Source of the DNA: Priapulus caudatus | Taxonomy: Eukaryota > Priapulida > Priapulimorpha > Priapulimorphida > Priapulidae | Length of the DNA stretch: 34,299 nucleotides | Assembly (NCBI RefSeq): GCF_000485595.1 | Contig: NW_014577317.1 | Location: forward strand, 288,370-322,668 | Reading direction: 5' to 3' | Part shown: in pieces, positions 1 to 9,691 of the stretch | How positions within the stretch are numbered: the stretch's first letter is position 1 | How the letters are laid out: each line of letters starts with the position of its first letter | Position numbers and translations under genes: made by a program | The notes under the pieces: model-generated | The model's input: only the letters and a program-made list of their open reading frames with translations | Told to the model about the DNA's origin: nothing | Database searches by the model: none

Positions 1-279
1 GAGTAGAATAAGGAAGCGACTTGGCGCGTGTGGTGGGTCACGGCGAGCTCGCGCACCTAGGTCTGTTCTATTAAGCGGACACGCGTGCCTTTTCCTCGAG
101 TCAGTTCTAGCCCAGTGGAAACCATCCCCATAGAATGCGCAGTTAGCCATGACGTCTAGCTGACCCTAATAGTTAATACACAAGTTCAGGCACAACGACA
201 ATATAGATATTCCATAGTATGTTTATACAACATAAGACAAGTAAAAATACTATAATAGTGTAAAACAGGAGGGCTGTAT
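1..279. other. Window start, nothing recognised
   Basis: No coding signal, RNA gene or clear repeat is visible. Short open frames here have no family-like composition. The sequence runs into the flank repeat that starts at about 280. Confidence 0.4.
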
Positions 280-956
280 ATGCTAAATGCACGTATACCA
301 AGTAAAGTAAATGGTGTGTATTGTATTAAATACCATACAAGAGTATAGCTACGAATGTTTAGAATGACGCAACCTCGGATCGTCAATGACAAAGAGCGTT
401 GTACAAGTGGCCTTGCCATGGATCTTGAGTGCGGCAGGCCAGCAGACGATGCAGCATATCATGAGAGTAACATGGTAGCCGGAGCAGGATACGACGGATG
501 ACGGTTCGAGTTGCTTCGAATTGCTGGCACTGCCTAACACTCGCAGACAGGTAGTAAAATAGTGCTTAACACTAGTTAGGTTGTGGTGGTATATGTCATT
601 CCTAGATCACGCTAACGCTAACCTCTAAACGTTAGGGCATAATTTTTTCTAGGAGTGTTATTCAAAAGCTTTATATAGCATCGTGTACGGACGGTATGTG
701 CATTTTCTGGTCAGTTTGGAAATATTTGTACCGGCTGCGCATTAAGAAAACGGCTCCCGGGTGGACAAGGGATTCATTGCTAGAGTCGAGGCAACGAGCA
801 CCGCCTAACCCATACTCCAACGCGTCAGGCACTGCGATCGCGACAGGACTCACGAGCCACCCGCTGCCTTAAAAGTGGGCAGCGGCACACAAGCTAGGGA
901 ACGAGGCAAGTCAGCAGATTCTAGTGGCCAGCAGGGCACCCACCAACCATTGCTGG
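280..956 (-). repeat. Flank repeat, left inverted copy
   Basis: Read on the minus strand, this matches 20807-21190. Shared landmarks in order are an acgtatac-caagtaaa block, a segment with repeated cctaacactaacagtagtaaaata-like words, gctaacgctaac, aagctttatat, and a cttaaa-gggcac block close to the LTR edge. The left copy is much longer than its partner because of many short insertions, which looks like unpolished long-read sequence. A third, direct copy lies at 21825-22260. The family is not recognised. Confidence 0.6.
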
Positions 957-1795
957 TGTAGCAACACTAAGTGGATTACGGCGACCACGGAGGCCGACAT
1001 TCGGCACTTGTATATATACTCCAATGGTGACAAGCATGTGCAGCGGCGGACACACCGAGCGACCGACGCACGCGGGAAGCAGGCAGGCTAGTTCAGCTCT
1101 ACGTACCAACGTCATGCACTGCGCGAAGAAGTATTGTGTAGGGCGAGCAAGGTGGAGGGACATGTCGTCGTCAACATCGCATAGCAGAAATATTTCAGAG
1201 CGTCCTCTAATTTACTGTGGATGGACACACTTGGTAATGGGGGGGAAAAAGTGGGTCGATACTGGCATGCCCGGAGCATAGATCCTCAGAATCCAGGGAC
1301 TAACAAGCAGTACTCTCGGAACTATCGAACATTGCCACCGCCGGCTATGCGACGTGACGCACGAGCACGCCCTGCCACGGGACACGCATCGCGACCCCCC
1401 ACCGACGCGCATAACAAGCAACGGGGAAGCAGAGGAAATAAATAAGGACTGGGTTGGCGATCACGGAGCAAGCGAGGCAGCAAGCAGCAGCGCTGGACCA
1501 CGGCGCATCGTGAGCCAAGAGCGCAACCACGCGACCCTCTGTTCATCTACACTACGCATCACACCAACGCACAACCAACCACTACAACACCACCACCAGA
1601 GTCTCGCGCTGTCAACAGTCATCTCACTAAGCAGGTTGGCAGATAAGCAACCCGCGTGCTTAGTCCCTTTAATATCTGGTCGTGCCGCCTTTGGGCCATG
1701 CTCGTTGCGCTGGTGTACTTGACTCCGGCGTACCTTTGGTGTTTTGCTGCACACTGTGTGGTAGCGCGTCACCGCTATATAGAACGCGCCTAGCA
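957..1795 (+). mobile_element. LTR of env-bearing retroelement, left copy
   Basis: Begins TGTAGC and ends near a degenerate GCTACA (gcctagca). It aligns along its length with the reverse complement of 20276-20806. Shared words include gaagtattgt, gtcaacatc-cata, gtcgatactg-catg, cggaactatcgaaca, cacaccaacg and gtccctttaat. It is about 310 bp longer than the right copy, mainly from scattered insertions. It contains an aataaataagg TATA-like box near 1436. It precedes the env-like reading frame with only a short leader between. Confidence 0.6.
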
Positions 1796-1895
1796 TTTTG
1801 GCTCGCATTTTGGTGGCGTAACTGGTGCAGAAGCTATCTCCAATAGTTGACTCGTCGAGCGAGGTTCCTGTCGTGCCTTCGTATTGTTCTTGCAG
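1796..1895 (+). promoter_or_regulatory. Leader and splice acceptor before env
   Basis: Between the LTR end and the env-like frame lies about 100 bp ending in a pyrimidine-rich tract plus CAG (gtattgttcttgcag, AG at 1894-1895). The same acceptor is conserved in the inverted copy at 20198-20212. A spliced env message is normal for retroviruses and env-bearing LTR elements. The usual gag-pol interval is missing, so the element carries an internal deletion between primer site and acceptor. No convincing primer site was identified. Confidence 0.45.
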
Positions 1896-2800
1896 GCGCC
1901 TGTGGGTCTGGCTCTATATCGCACGATTTACGCTGTCACTTACGATTTACGCTTACACTCTTACGATGGGGGAAGACGAATTCATTCAACGAAAGCAGGG
2001 AGTCGGTTTCGTCCCGAGAGCACGTGTTTCAGTAACGCAGAGTTCATGGGCTCTGGCGTTTTACATCAATTTTACGTCATTTGAAACGTATTTAGGTGTA
2101 CTGAAAGACCAGATGCATGTCTTACAGACGATGCCGCTACCGGGCATGGATGATTTTGAACCTAGAGAGAAGAAACAGAAAGTATGCGTTTCTTTGTATG
2201 GGCACGCAAGAGAGTAATCTTTCTAAGAGCGCTACAGCCGCTTGGCGTTTGTCCGATAGTATGTTCATTATGTACCAAACACAGCTAGGTTGGTTTGAAA
2301 CCCGATTGCATGCGCTTTACGACCAGTTACATGATTTACAGTCAATCTGCTTGTCCCGAGAAAAACGCGGAATAGTTAACGCTGTTGGAAAGCTTTCGTC
2401 CGTTCTTTTCGGAACAGCTCAGGAAAGCGAAGTTCAGGACTTCAGCGAAGTTCAGCGAAGTTCAGGATCAATTAACGGCGATGACAATGTCTTATTCACG
2501 TATAAAACAGGTTATCGATCAATCCATGACCGTGTTAAATTATACTAAGGTACACACGAGAAGAATACTCAGGTTATGCGACAGATCATTAATGACACAC
2601 AGGCGATGCAATCATTATACGTGTATGTGTGGCGTTGCGCAGTCGCGATACGCGCGTTACTAGATTTTCACGGGTCTTATATGCAGATGCGTCTATGATC
2701 GCATTTATTTCTGTAGTGCTATCTACATTCCAGTAGACTTTGGACTGCCAGCGTAACAGTAACGCGCACATAATCACGACTTCTATCTTGTCTATAAGCT
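1896..2800 (+). pseudogene. env-like envelope glycoprotein fragment, left copy
   Basis: The frame opens with a hydrophobic, signal-like stretch upstream of the Met at 1966, followed by a receptor-side region. A basic R-E-K-R cleavage motif is encoded at 2357-2368. It is followed at once by G-I-V-N-A-V-G-K-L, a glycine and hydrophobic fusion-peptide-like segment, then a heptad-like helix. This layout is typical of baculovirus F-like envelope proteins captured by insect errantiviruses and some BEL/Pao elements. The copy is broken. The frame shifts near 2215. A 19-bp insertion made of repeated agcgaagttc units at 2443-2462 shifts it again relative to the right copy. Several stops follow after about 2690, and no membrane anchor is seen. 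It is on the plus strand, directly downstream of an LTR, with no gag or pol. The assignment rests on motif layout, not a database search. Confidence 0.6.
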
Positions 2801-3077
2801 TATAAGCCGTTTACACACCTTTTACTATGCGTTGACGTTGTGCATCAACGTGACGTTGTGCACGCATGCATGGCGTTGCCATACGCTACGTTATCACCAC
2901 AATACGGTACTGCGCGGAGTTTTTATTCTTTACTATCTACAGAGTCGCTACATGCACTTGGCGATGCCACTGCGATGCGTCATGCGAACGGAGAGATGTT
3001 AGGATGCTGCGCGTCCTAACGGGATACACTGCGGACGCTTGCTACGAGAACGGAATCTCGTTTTATGGCCGCGGGGG
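2801..3077 (+). other. Unassigned arm segment, left specific
   Basis: GC-moderate sequence rich in gttgtgc and gttgcca words, including repeats of gacgttgtgc around 2832-2862. In the inverted arm the matching place is occupied by an unrelated longer segment with an ATGCC array (18540-19290). No coding signal was recognised. It may be the remaining 3' part of env, but I cannot support that. Confidence 0.3.
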
Positions 3078-3236
3078 AAGTGCAGCGACCAATATTACAT
3101 TCAGGTTGTGTTATCAATGGGACATTTAGCGGGACAATTGGACATTTAGGGGGATATGTTTATGCAACTATGCGCGTGCGAGAAGTAATATAGCACGAGC
3201 AATAACATTTGTAAACATCCATAGAGAAAAATATCT
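3078..3236 (+). repeat. Partial env-element LTR (5' 160 bp)
   Basis: Matches the first 160 bp of the LTR read from 20806 downward. It shares gcgaccaatattacattcag, ttatcaatgg, gcaactatgcgcg, gagcaataacatt and catccatagagaaa. It sits downstream of the env-like frame on the same strand, where a 3' LTR would be expected, but it stops after catagagaaaaatatc. A truncated version without the first 40 bp occurs on the minus strand at about 18408-18500. Confidence 0.6.
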
Positions 3237-4118
3237 GCTGCAACAAAAATAAGCTATACAGCCAGTCCACAGCAGTCGGTGTAAGAGCTTCATGCAGCAG
3301 CATTAAAACGCTGGATGACAATGTTCGTGATTTAGACTCCTCTCTTGCTTGATGAAGCATGTTCGTTGCACTCAATCATCTGAGCGTGATCATTGCTTTC
3401 GACACGTGCCATTTTCTAACGATCTTTTTAAGTTTAGCTTCTTTGTTTCTGTCATTTCGTATTGGAATTCTCTCCATTCGTCTTCAGTAAATTGCAAATT
3501 TGCGGCTTTTTCCACTACGATCCGCAGTGTTGAAGACTATTACTTACGAGGTTACGAGGTAGAATGGTTAGGAATAAAGAAAATGGCATGTACGTTCTTG
3601 TGTGACCAACTTGTGAATTAAGCCAACAGGCATGAGACGCAAAAGTTTATCAAAGAAAAACGTTTAAAGCCCTGCTGAAACGCTCAGTCAATTTTGCACG
3701 AATAAAGGAAATGCGATAAATTAAAAATTCCATAGTTTACAAATTGAGTTGTTGAGAAAATATGTAAGGCGAGTGTAAAAGATTGATGTGTTAATATATG
3801 TAGGAGTGAAGACTGTGTGAATATTAGAGATTAAAACTTATTTCTTGATTGTTGAATCACGTGCCTATTTAAAGAAATTGTTTATATACAAATGCATACA
3901 ATAAAAATTCTTTAGAGAAGGGATATGCATTCAGCCTGTAACTTTTTTATTATAAAACAACATGTTCAACTAGTTAAACAGTGAAAAAAAAAGACAATCA
4001 ATACCGTTTTGCGTCTTATTTTGCCATAATTACTCTTGTCGTATTGCGTTCTTTAATTTAAAACCCCACGATTTGATTTCATACGTTAGTATTCTTATAG
4101 TTATAGAAATTTATATCT
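3237..4118. repeat. AT-rich inner arm of the inverted duplication, left
   Basis: Matches the reverse complement of about 17600-18407 at high identity, with differences that are mostly substitutions. The matched block includes an open frame (3349-3621 plus, mirrored at 18019-18291 minus) whose protein I do not recognise. Its composition does not argue strongly for real coding. The rest is AT-rich with no gene signal. Confidence 0.5.
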
Positions 4119-4559
4119 TGACGTGATGCGGCCATTCTGCCGGGTCGGAGGCGCTCCGAGGATTGACACTCTTGTGTCCTTCGCAATCACGGGCTTAACC
4201 GCCGCTCATCAGCTTTTATCTTTTTAAAGTTGGGGACCCATTGGCATCCCGCCAAGACTCGCCCGATCTTGCGAGGAACTAGGCATGTCCTGACAGCTAT
4301 GTAGTAACGCCGTTTCGCATTACGATAAGAGTTTTTTGCCACAACATCGACAATACACGACGCCTGTTGTAGCGAGCGCCGCGTGCTAATGACGCGTCTG
4401 GCCTCTGTTAAATTTTTTGGCATAGTCGAAGTAATGCGAAAAATAAGCACCGGCCTTCTTCGTGTGAATGAGCATTGAAGTGGGCGCACCCGCGTAACAG
4501 GTAACGCAGTTTTACTTTCGTACAATAATGAACATGGCCCGACCAACCCCAAGCTGATG
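4119..4559 (+). repeat. Sequence upstream of integrase, left copy
   Basis: Corresponds to 10759-10974 on the same strand and to 17236-17600 on the opposite strand. Shared words include cttgacgtgatgcggccat, gaggattgacac, ggggacccattgg, ggaactag and ccttcttcg. It may be a remnant of the RNase H to integrase linker region of pol, but stops interrupt every frame. The left copy has many single-base insertions. Confidence 0.45.
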
Positions 4560-6152
4560 AGCATACAAAGCTTCCGGACAGAGAATGTTAAAGTACTAAG
4601 TCCTAACCTGTGAAGACACCAGAAGTGAAGAGAAGTTCAGAACATTTCAATCTCGAGCAGGCAGAAATAACATGTGCTATTTTTCCGCGTTGGACACGAT
4701 GACATAGCTTCTTCGTACTGACTGTAATGCGAAAGAGCTGTCTGGCGTGTCGTTCAAAGCCTGAACGATTCAATCGCGAAAAACAAAGCAAGAAAGCAAA
4801 ATCGCCTAGTGCGAAGCGCTCACCGGGACCGAACACAAGACTTCAGGTATCAAACCAGTGAAAGTTGAACAGATACCACAAAGCTGAGCTTGGACATTGG
4901 TTAGGGTCGCATACAACTGAGCCTTTCCAGATAGGGTTGAACATTCCTTCACCCCACCTCTGAGGTGAACAAAAAAGGAAACGCAGAAAAAGCTGCCACA
5001 GAGCGTAGTCAGCACTACTTAAGAGAGCATCAATCTCTTTGTGTATCTCCGACTACGATCGTACATTTCTGATAGTGATGCGCGTAACCATGCCCGCCGA
5101 GGTTTGCCGCAGTTCCGCATCAGGAAAAGCGGATTTGGTGTATGGTTGGTCAAACAATCCTGGTACTTTACCCTGGCTAAAGCGTCACATAACACTAACT
5201 GATAATTCGTCATTGTCAGCGGTTTGCCGCCTTAGTCGATGTGGAAAGCCAAATGGCGTGGTATGACCATGAAAAACGAACTACGAGCAAACTGGATTGT
5301 AGTTGTTAGGGTTTGGCTCTTTCTCGGGTGCTTTCGGTCTTATTTTCGAGATGTGTACATGTCGAAGATGTCGCCCGAAGGTTCGTGGGCATACGAATGA
5401 AAAAGGCTCGATTGCCTCAAGATCAGACTATGTTCGCCGCGTACAACGCATTTCGTCACCGATACTGTCGGATGTTGCAATTTGCTCGTTTCCCCTGCTG
5501 CATTAATACGGTAGTGGTCGTAAAAGGTAAGCTGGCAAACGATATGTGTGCTTTTCACATGTTTTGTGCTGCTCGTGCTAGCTCTCCACATGAACAGCAA
5601 AATCTGTTTGATTACAAGCCCTTCATCCATGCGCTACGTCGTTCATGACAATTTCACCGAGGACCATTATGGAAAAGTTAGATCCGGACAGAGGTAGCGA
5701 ATTTTGGTAAGGAGCCCGGCAGCGGTGGAGTGAAAGAAGCTTTTGACAGTTGTAGATCAGGAACGTGGTCGTTTGCGTTTTCTGGTTGAAAGAAGGATGC
5801 GACATCATTTGCGTAGATATCGAAAATGAGATGTACCAATGCTACTTACCACACTGGCGGTATTTTGGGATCTGGGCAGACTCACGACAAGCCGCATGTG
5901 TTTCGTAACTGCTGTTGGCATAACCCCCTGAGCCAGCTTGCAGATGAGATCTCTCCAGAAACACTTATGTGCGAAGTCTTGGGCTGCAAGTATGAAGGCA
6001 GGCGCCAATCCCTTTGTTGAAACAGCTGGAACCAGATCCCACGTCATGGTAGGCCATTGACGCCCGAAGTCATTTATTCGACGATGAAAGTCAAAAAATT
6101 TGAATTGACATGGCAACTCCCCAAACGATCCAGAAGCCGTGTACTCTCGCAA
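4560..6152 (+). pseudogene. BEL/Pao integrase fragment 1, heavily disrupted
   Basis: This is a direct-orientation copy of the integrase fragment at 10975-12383. Landmarks follow in the same order: agcttccgga, cagaagtgaagag, gcatcaggaaa, gcgtcacataacac, tgataattcgtcattgtca, cgagatgtg, and gatccggacagagg encoding the second catalytic Asp near 5690. It is about 18 percent longer than its partner from the shared agagcgta word onward. The excess is short insertions at nearly every few dozen bases, so no frame survives. That pattern points to unpolished long-read sequence as much as to genuine decay. It ends where the second LTR begins (TGTAAC at 6153), inside the integrase gene, as in fragment 3. 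It retains the region around the catalytic Glu that fragments 2 and 5 lack. Confidence 0.7.
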
Positions 6153-7343
6153 TGTAACAACAAGAATTAGATAGTAAACAGAGTATTATAATAATAAACT
6201 TGAACTGGACATTACCGAATAATCATTAGATTAAGCAGGTACTGGCCCTTTCGTTGAAAGGCGCTAGGAACATCGCAATTCAGCGTAGCAATGAGCTTGA
6301 CCTCCGCGGCCACGTAAATTGGGGGGGGCGTTTCCTCCGTGCCTGCTTCGCTTGCTGTCCCCCCTTGTCGGGTTCGGCCCCTCGGCGGGTGTGGATCTTG
6401 GGTTCGCCTGTGCTCGAGGTGTGGCGCTGGTTCAGGTGGCCCGGGTGGCGTGCGGGGTGGCGCTGTCCGGTGTCGGGGTGGCTTTGTGTGGGGGTGGGTT
6501 GTTGGGGCCGCGTTCGGCTTGTTCGGGGCCCGGTACGCGGTGTGGGCGTTGGGCCGGCGTGGCGCTTGCTTGTCCGTTGGGGGTTGTGGGCTGCTCTGGT
6601 GGGTGCGGGTGCGCGTGGTGAGTGATGGTTGGGTCATAAAAAGAGCGCGTAACGCGAGACGCCACTCAGGCCAATGAGGAAGCGCAGTGCCAACGACAGC
6701 GCGTGAACATAGACTGGAGTACGCGCTTACCCGGCCAATAGCATCCGCATTCGAACTTATGGCATGCCTTGACCGGCTGGGCACACCAACTAGAATAAAA
6801 CAGTGGAAGCTAAGAACAACTAGAAAGACGCGTCAGCTATATAGCTCAAACACGCCCGACCTTTGAAACTAAGGGGCTCTCTCAATCTCTCTCGCATCTA
6901 TTTTTGCACATTCGACACAACTCCGTAATGTACATCTCGTCTGTGAGTTTTCACCTCGCTGCTGACCCCCACCTGCCATCAACTATTAAGGTTATCGCTT
7001 GGTGATTTCGCGTACCTTTCTGTACACGATTTGTTATCACGTAACTCTCAGATATCCATTAATCGCATGTCATACCTGGTAATACCCCCCCTCGTAAGAA
7101 TCGTTGTGTTGGACGAACTTTGTACATAACCGTCGAGGTGCGCGATACCGCTAAATAAGTAACACGTAGTCACGAAACGTATCAATCACTCGATAACACA
7201 CCCCCTCCCCACGAAGTAGAAGCGGCTATGAGTATAAACGCCACGCAGGTGGGGGCGAGGGGGGGCGGGAGAGTATTGTTTTCTGTTCCTACGGGGGGGG
7301 GATGGGGGGGGGGGGGGGGTTTTGCGGGTCCGGTGGGTTTACA
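6153..7343 (+). mobile_element. Second LTR (TGTAAC type), left copy
   Basis: Starts TGTAAC at the point where integrase coding is interrupted and ends tttaca just before a TGG-led primer-like site. The partner is 12384-12466 plus 13052-13648, whose last bases are GTTACA, giving inverted TGTAAC/GTTACA ends. This copy is inflated by a 305-bp GC-rich block inside a G run (6328-6632) and by G-rich expansion at 7241-7337. It lies in the plus orientation inside the reading frame of a different Pao element. Confidence 0.5.
6328..6632 (+). other. GC-rich, A-poor block inside a G run
   Basis: In the other copy (near 13111) the sequence passes from aattggggggg directly to gtcataaagagcgcg. Here about 305 bp of strongly G/T/C-rich sequence with almost no A on the plus strand separates the two halves. 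Long open frames cross it in several frames on both strands simply because stop codons are rare in such sequence. It does not look like protein coding. Confidence 0.6.
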
Positions 7344-7345
7344 CA
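7241..7345 (+). other. Poly-G-rich expansion
   Basis: Contains G runs of nine or more bases, including one of about 18 G near 7303-7318. The matching place in the second copy (13638-13648) is ordinary sequence with no G run. Either this is a G-quadruplex-prone insertion or a base-calling artefact. Confidence 0.6.
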
Positions 7346-7386
7346 TGGTGTGCCGTGACAGGCAGGTTCGAACCTGAGGTTATTGC
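7346..7386 (+). other. tRNA-His primer-binding site, degraded copy
   Basis: Reads atggtgtgccgtgacaggca and then ggttcgaacctgaggttattgcg. It is the same site as 13650-13686 with several one-base indels. See the right copy for the interpretation. Confidence 0.45.
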
Positions 7387-7740
7387 GGGCCCGGATGGCG
7401 GCCCGGAAGTGCCAGTATCCTTGGCCATTTGTTTGACCGGCATGGAGTGCGCATAGTGTTCCTTCTCTCAACATAAGTGACAATACCATTGGTTGGTACG
7501 ATTCAAAAACGTGACACTGTCTGTTGGTCGAATTGTGCTGCATTAATAGTGTGACCCCAACCTGCCTGTCGTAATCACGTGGGAAGCGAGAGTCGTGGGA
7601 GACTATTACCGCCCCAGATGAAATTCACCCTGTGCGGGAATGGTCGCAAGCTCCGCGTTGAGCGCCGTCATTGGACTCTCAGGTGGCACGACGTAACATA
7701 TCCAGATGCGCACACATATGAGGCTATAATAGAAAGTTGT
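7387..7740 (+). pseudogene. Pao pol 3' end (DUF5641-like), left copy
   Basis: Same segment as 13694-14010 with frequent one-base insertions, so the frame is lost. Recognisable words include ttggccatttgtttgacc, aaacgtgacactgtctgttgg, agtcgtgggagac, ccagatgaa and gcgttgagcgcc. It is followed by a polypurine tract and an LTR, as expected for the end of pol. Confidence 0.6.
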
Positions 7741-7977
7741 CTGCGTTTTTGAGACATGATTGGATTCCCCCGTAGTCGATATCTCCCACAGAGAGTGCCA
7801 TGGGTTGTTCGCTATGTCTGAACTGATATCATTACTCTGAATCTAGAGGTACCTAATAACTTGATCTAAATATACCTGTAATGTATCATGTGATTGCTTT
7901 GCAAAATTAGCCTTTTTTGATTACATATATTAAGAGTTTAGTCGTGTGAGAGTATAAAGAAAATTAATAGTTTTAAT

Positions 7978-7992
7978 TTTGAGGAGGGCCAA
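7978..7992 (+). promoter_or_regulatory. Polypurine tract, left copy
   Basis: The run ttgaggagggccaa lies immediately before TGTAAAG, the start of an LTR. This is the normal position of the plus-strand primer in LTR elements. The second copy at 14213-14226 reads tttgaggagcca. Confidence 0.55.
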
Positions 7993-8712
7993 TGTAAAGA
8001 TACCTCATCTTCTTACTGGTGTCTTGATGAATGAAGCGATAGGTGGCTGTAGCCGTGTTTCCCGCTTATCGGGGAGCGCCCCATTATCGCTTATGTGCCA
8101 ATATAACATGATGTCCTGTACATTGTACTCAATATGACGTTCACTGGTGAATTGTTGTGTCTAGCCGTTCGATTGCGCTTGCTGTGGTATAGCGACTGAG
8201 ACCGCTGAAGCCTAGGCCGTTGTGAAAATGACTGAACAATGTTTCATGCTTGGAGAGTGGGATTTCTCTTTGTTCCTCGGAGTGCGCATTGGCGATGTGC
8301 GGGTTTACGAAACATGAGCAAATGATATTGAGATACACACAACCAATGATTATATATATACTATATATATATAAGTATATATATATAGTATAGATAATAT
8401 TATGCATTGTGTTATGATACTTGTGAACTGGGTGTACGTTAATAATGCGTGACGATGTATTGCGATGGTATATAGACTTTGTGGCTTGTCTTTCTGTGAC
8501 CCAGATTTGGTTGGGGTCGAGTGTTCGGTATTCGTATGACACTTAATTTATATTGAATTGTGTTGCAGTTTTCACAAACATTACGAACGTTTGCGATGTG
8601 AAGTCCAGCAATATTATGCGATGTCTGCGACCAAATAAACCGTTCTGTCGGAACCCTTGAGGACTTGCGTGTGTGTTATTTTCGTTACGTGCGGAACGTC
8701 ACAGACGTTACA
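7993..8712 (+). mobile_element. Third LTR (TGTAA...TTACA), left copy
   Basis: A 720-bp LTR beginning TGTAAAG after the polypurine tract and ending acgttaca. It contains an AT dinucleotide run (8349-8390), tatatagac as a TATA-like element near 8469, and AATAAA at 8634-8639. It closely matches 14227-14941. It is the 3' LTR of the Pao element whose pol end precedes it. No 5' partner LTR is visible in the window. Confidence 0.6.
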
Positions 8713-9301
8713 CATTACGTAAAAATATGCGCATGCACTATTAGCATATCAAGCTATCCTACGTACAGGTGCCTTCCGAGCAACTGGCTTCGCTGTCTCA
8801 ACAGTTCGATGTGGCATATATTCCGTAGGTATGCTTCCTACGTTTAAAATCCTTCTCCCTGTGAGACCTGAAAAATTATTAAATAATTATTGGCTAGCGT
8901 ATGCTGTTAGACCAGATATATAATACATATATACCAGTGTTATACACGTTTGTACATAAAACATAAGTGGAATACGATATGTCTGGTAAGACCAAACCAA
9001 AATTTTAAATTTAAATATCACACGAATAACATATTTTAGTTATAAAATTAGTTAGTAGAGTGCATTTAGTTTTCCTACTTTCCCGATATTATTACAAGAT
9101 GGTTAGACATATATATGTATTAATTATTAGGGCAGGTGTCTAAATATTAAGTTACAAAGAATATTACGTAGAATGCCAGTAGGCTACATACGATATAGGG
9201 TTTTCTATTCTTTCTAATTATTATTATTCTAAAGAGATGATTATATTAATTCATAAGGGATTAATTACCAAGAATAAAACCAAGAAATACACTGGCCGTA
9301 C
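8713..9301. other. AT-rich spacer between LTR and THAP exon, left
   Basis: Matches 14942-15549 closely. It contains a palindromic aaattattaaataattatt, several atatata stretches and no coding signal. If the THAP exon is real, part of this would be its first intron on the minus strand. Confidence 0.4.
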
Positions 9302-9493
9302 CTGACCTAAAGCAGCTTTCTTCAAAATGCCTCGAACAAATTGTTGCTGTATCAGGATTAAATGACTTGTCAATCCTGTTTATGGCAGGGCACGTCTCCA
9401 CTCGGGATTCTTTCCTAATAGACGAAAACTTAAACCCTTGTTGCGGTCTGAACATGCCCCACAACCAACTATGGCACAGCATTTACCATGCAT
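9302..9493 (-). pseudogene. THAP zinc-finger first exon, left copy
   Basis: On the minus strand the Met codon at 9491-9493 opens M-H-G-K-C-C-A-I-V-G-C. A L-S-F-R segment and a P-E-W-R segment follow. After a one-base frame slip come N-P-D-T-A-T, I-C-S-R-H-F and E-E-S-C-F. These are the features of a THAP domain: the C-x(4)-C pair, the conserved Pro and Trp, and the C-x2-H pair. The exon ends with cag/gtacgg, a good splice donor at 9300-9301, as in many THAP genes where the domain fills the first exon. THAP domains occur in host transcription factors and in P-element-like and Kolobok transposases. No later exon was recognised. The frame slip near the middle is present in both copies, so it may be a true mutation. 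The domain is next to Pao integrase on the same strand. Confidence 0.6.
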
Positions 9494-9691
9494 GGTCAAT
9501 GACTAAGAGAAAACAATATAATAGCATGAATGAAAACGTAAACAAATATGCATAGCAGGCTCACACTAACAGCAACGCCACCTGCAAACGCCACATAGGC
9601 AGTGGAACTAACAAGTCCGCTATCCATGTGTTGTGTATATCTATGGTTCCACCAGACCATATAAATCAAATAGAGCAATCGTTGTCTTGTC
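9494..9691 (-). other. Spacer between integrase fragment 2 and THAP exon
   Basis: Pol coding on the minus strand stops matching the family after the motif encoding Q-R-E-K-S, and about 200 bp of unassigned sequence follows up to the THAP Met. It may hold the THAP promoter. The same arrangement exists at 15752-15957. Confidence 0.35.

Noticed and set aside
3349-3621. A 90-residue protein conserved in both arms (3349-3621 and 18019-18291)
   Set aside because: Conservation follows from the arms being recent duplicates. Substitutions between the copies show no clear synonymous bias by eye, and no motif is recognised, so it is not called a gene.
6212-6784. A 190-codon open frame on the minus strand and several 100-codon plus-strand frames in the GC-rich block
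   Set aside because: They exist because the block has almost no A and therefore few stop codons. Frames overlap on both strands, and the block is missing from the other LTR copy.
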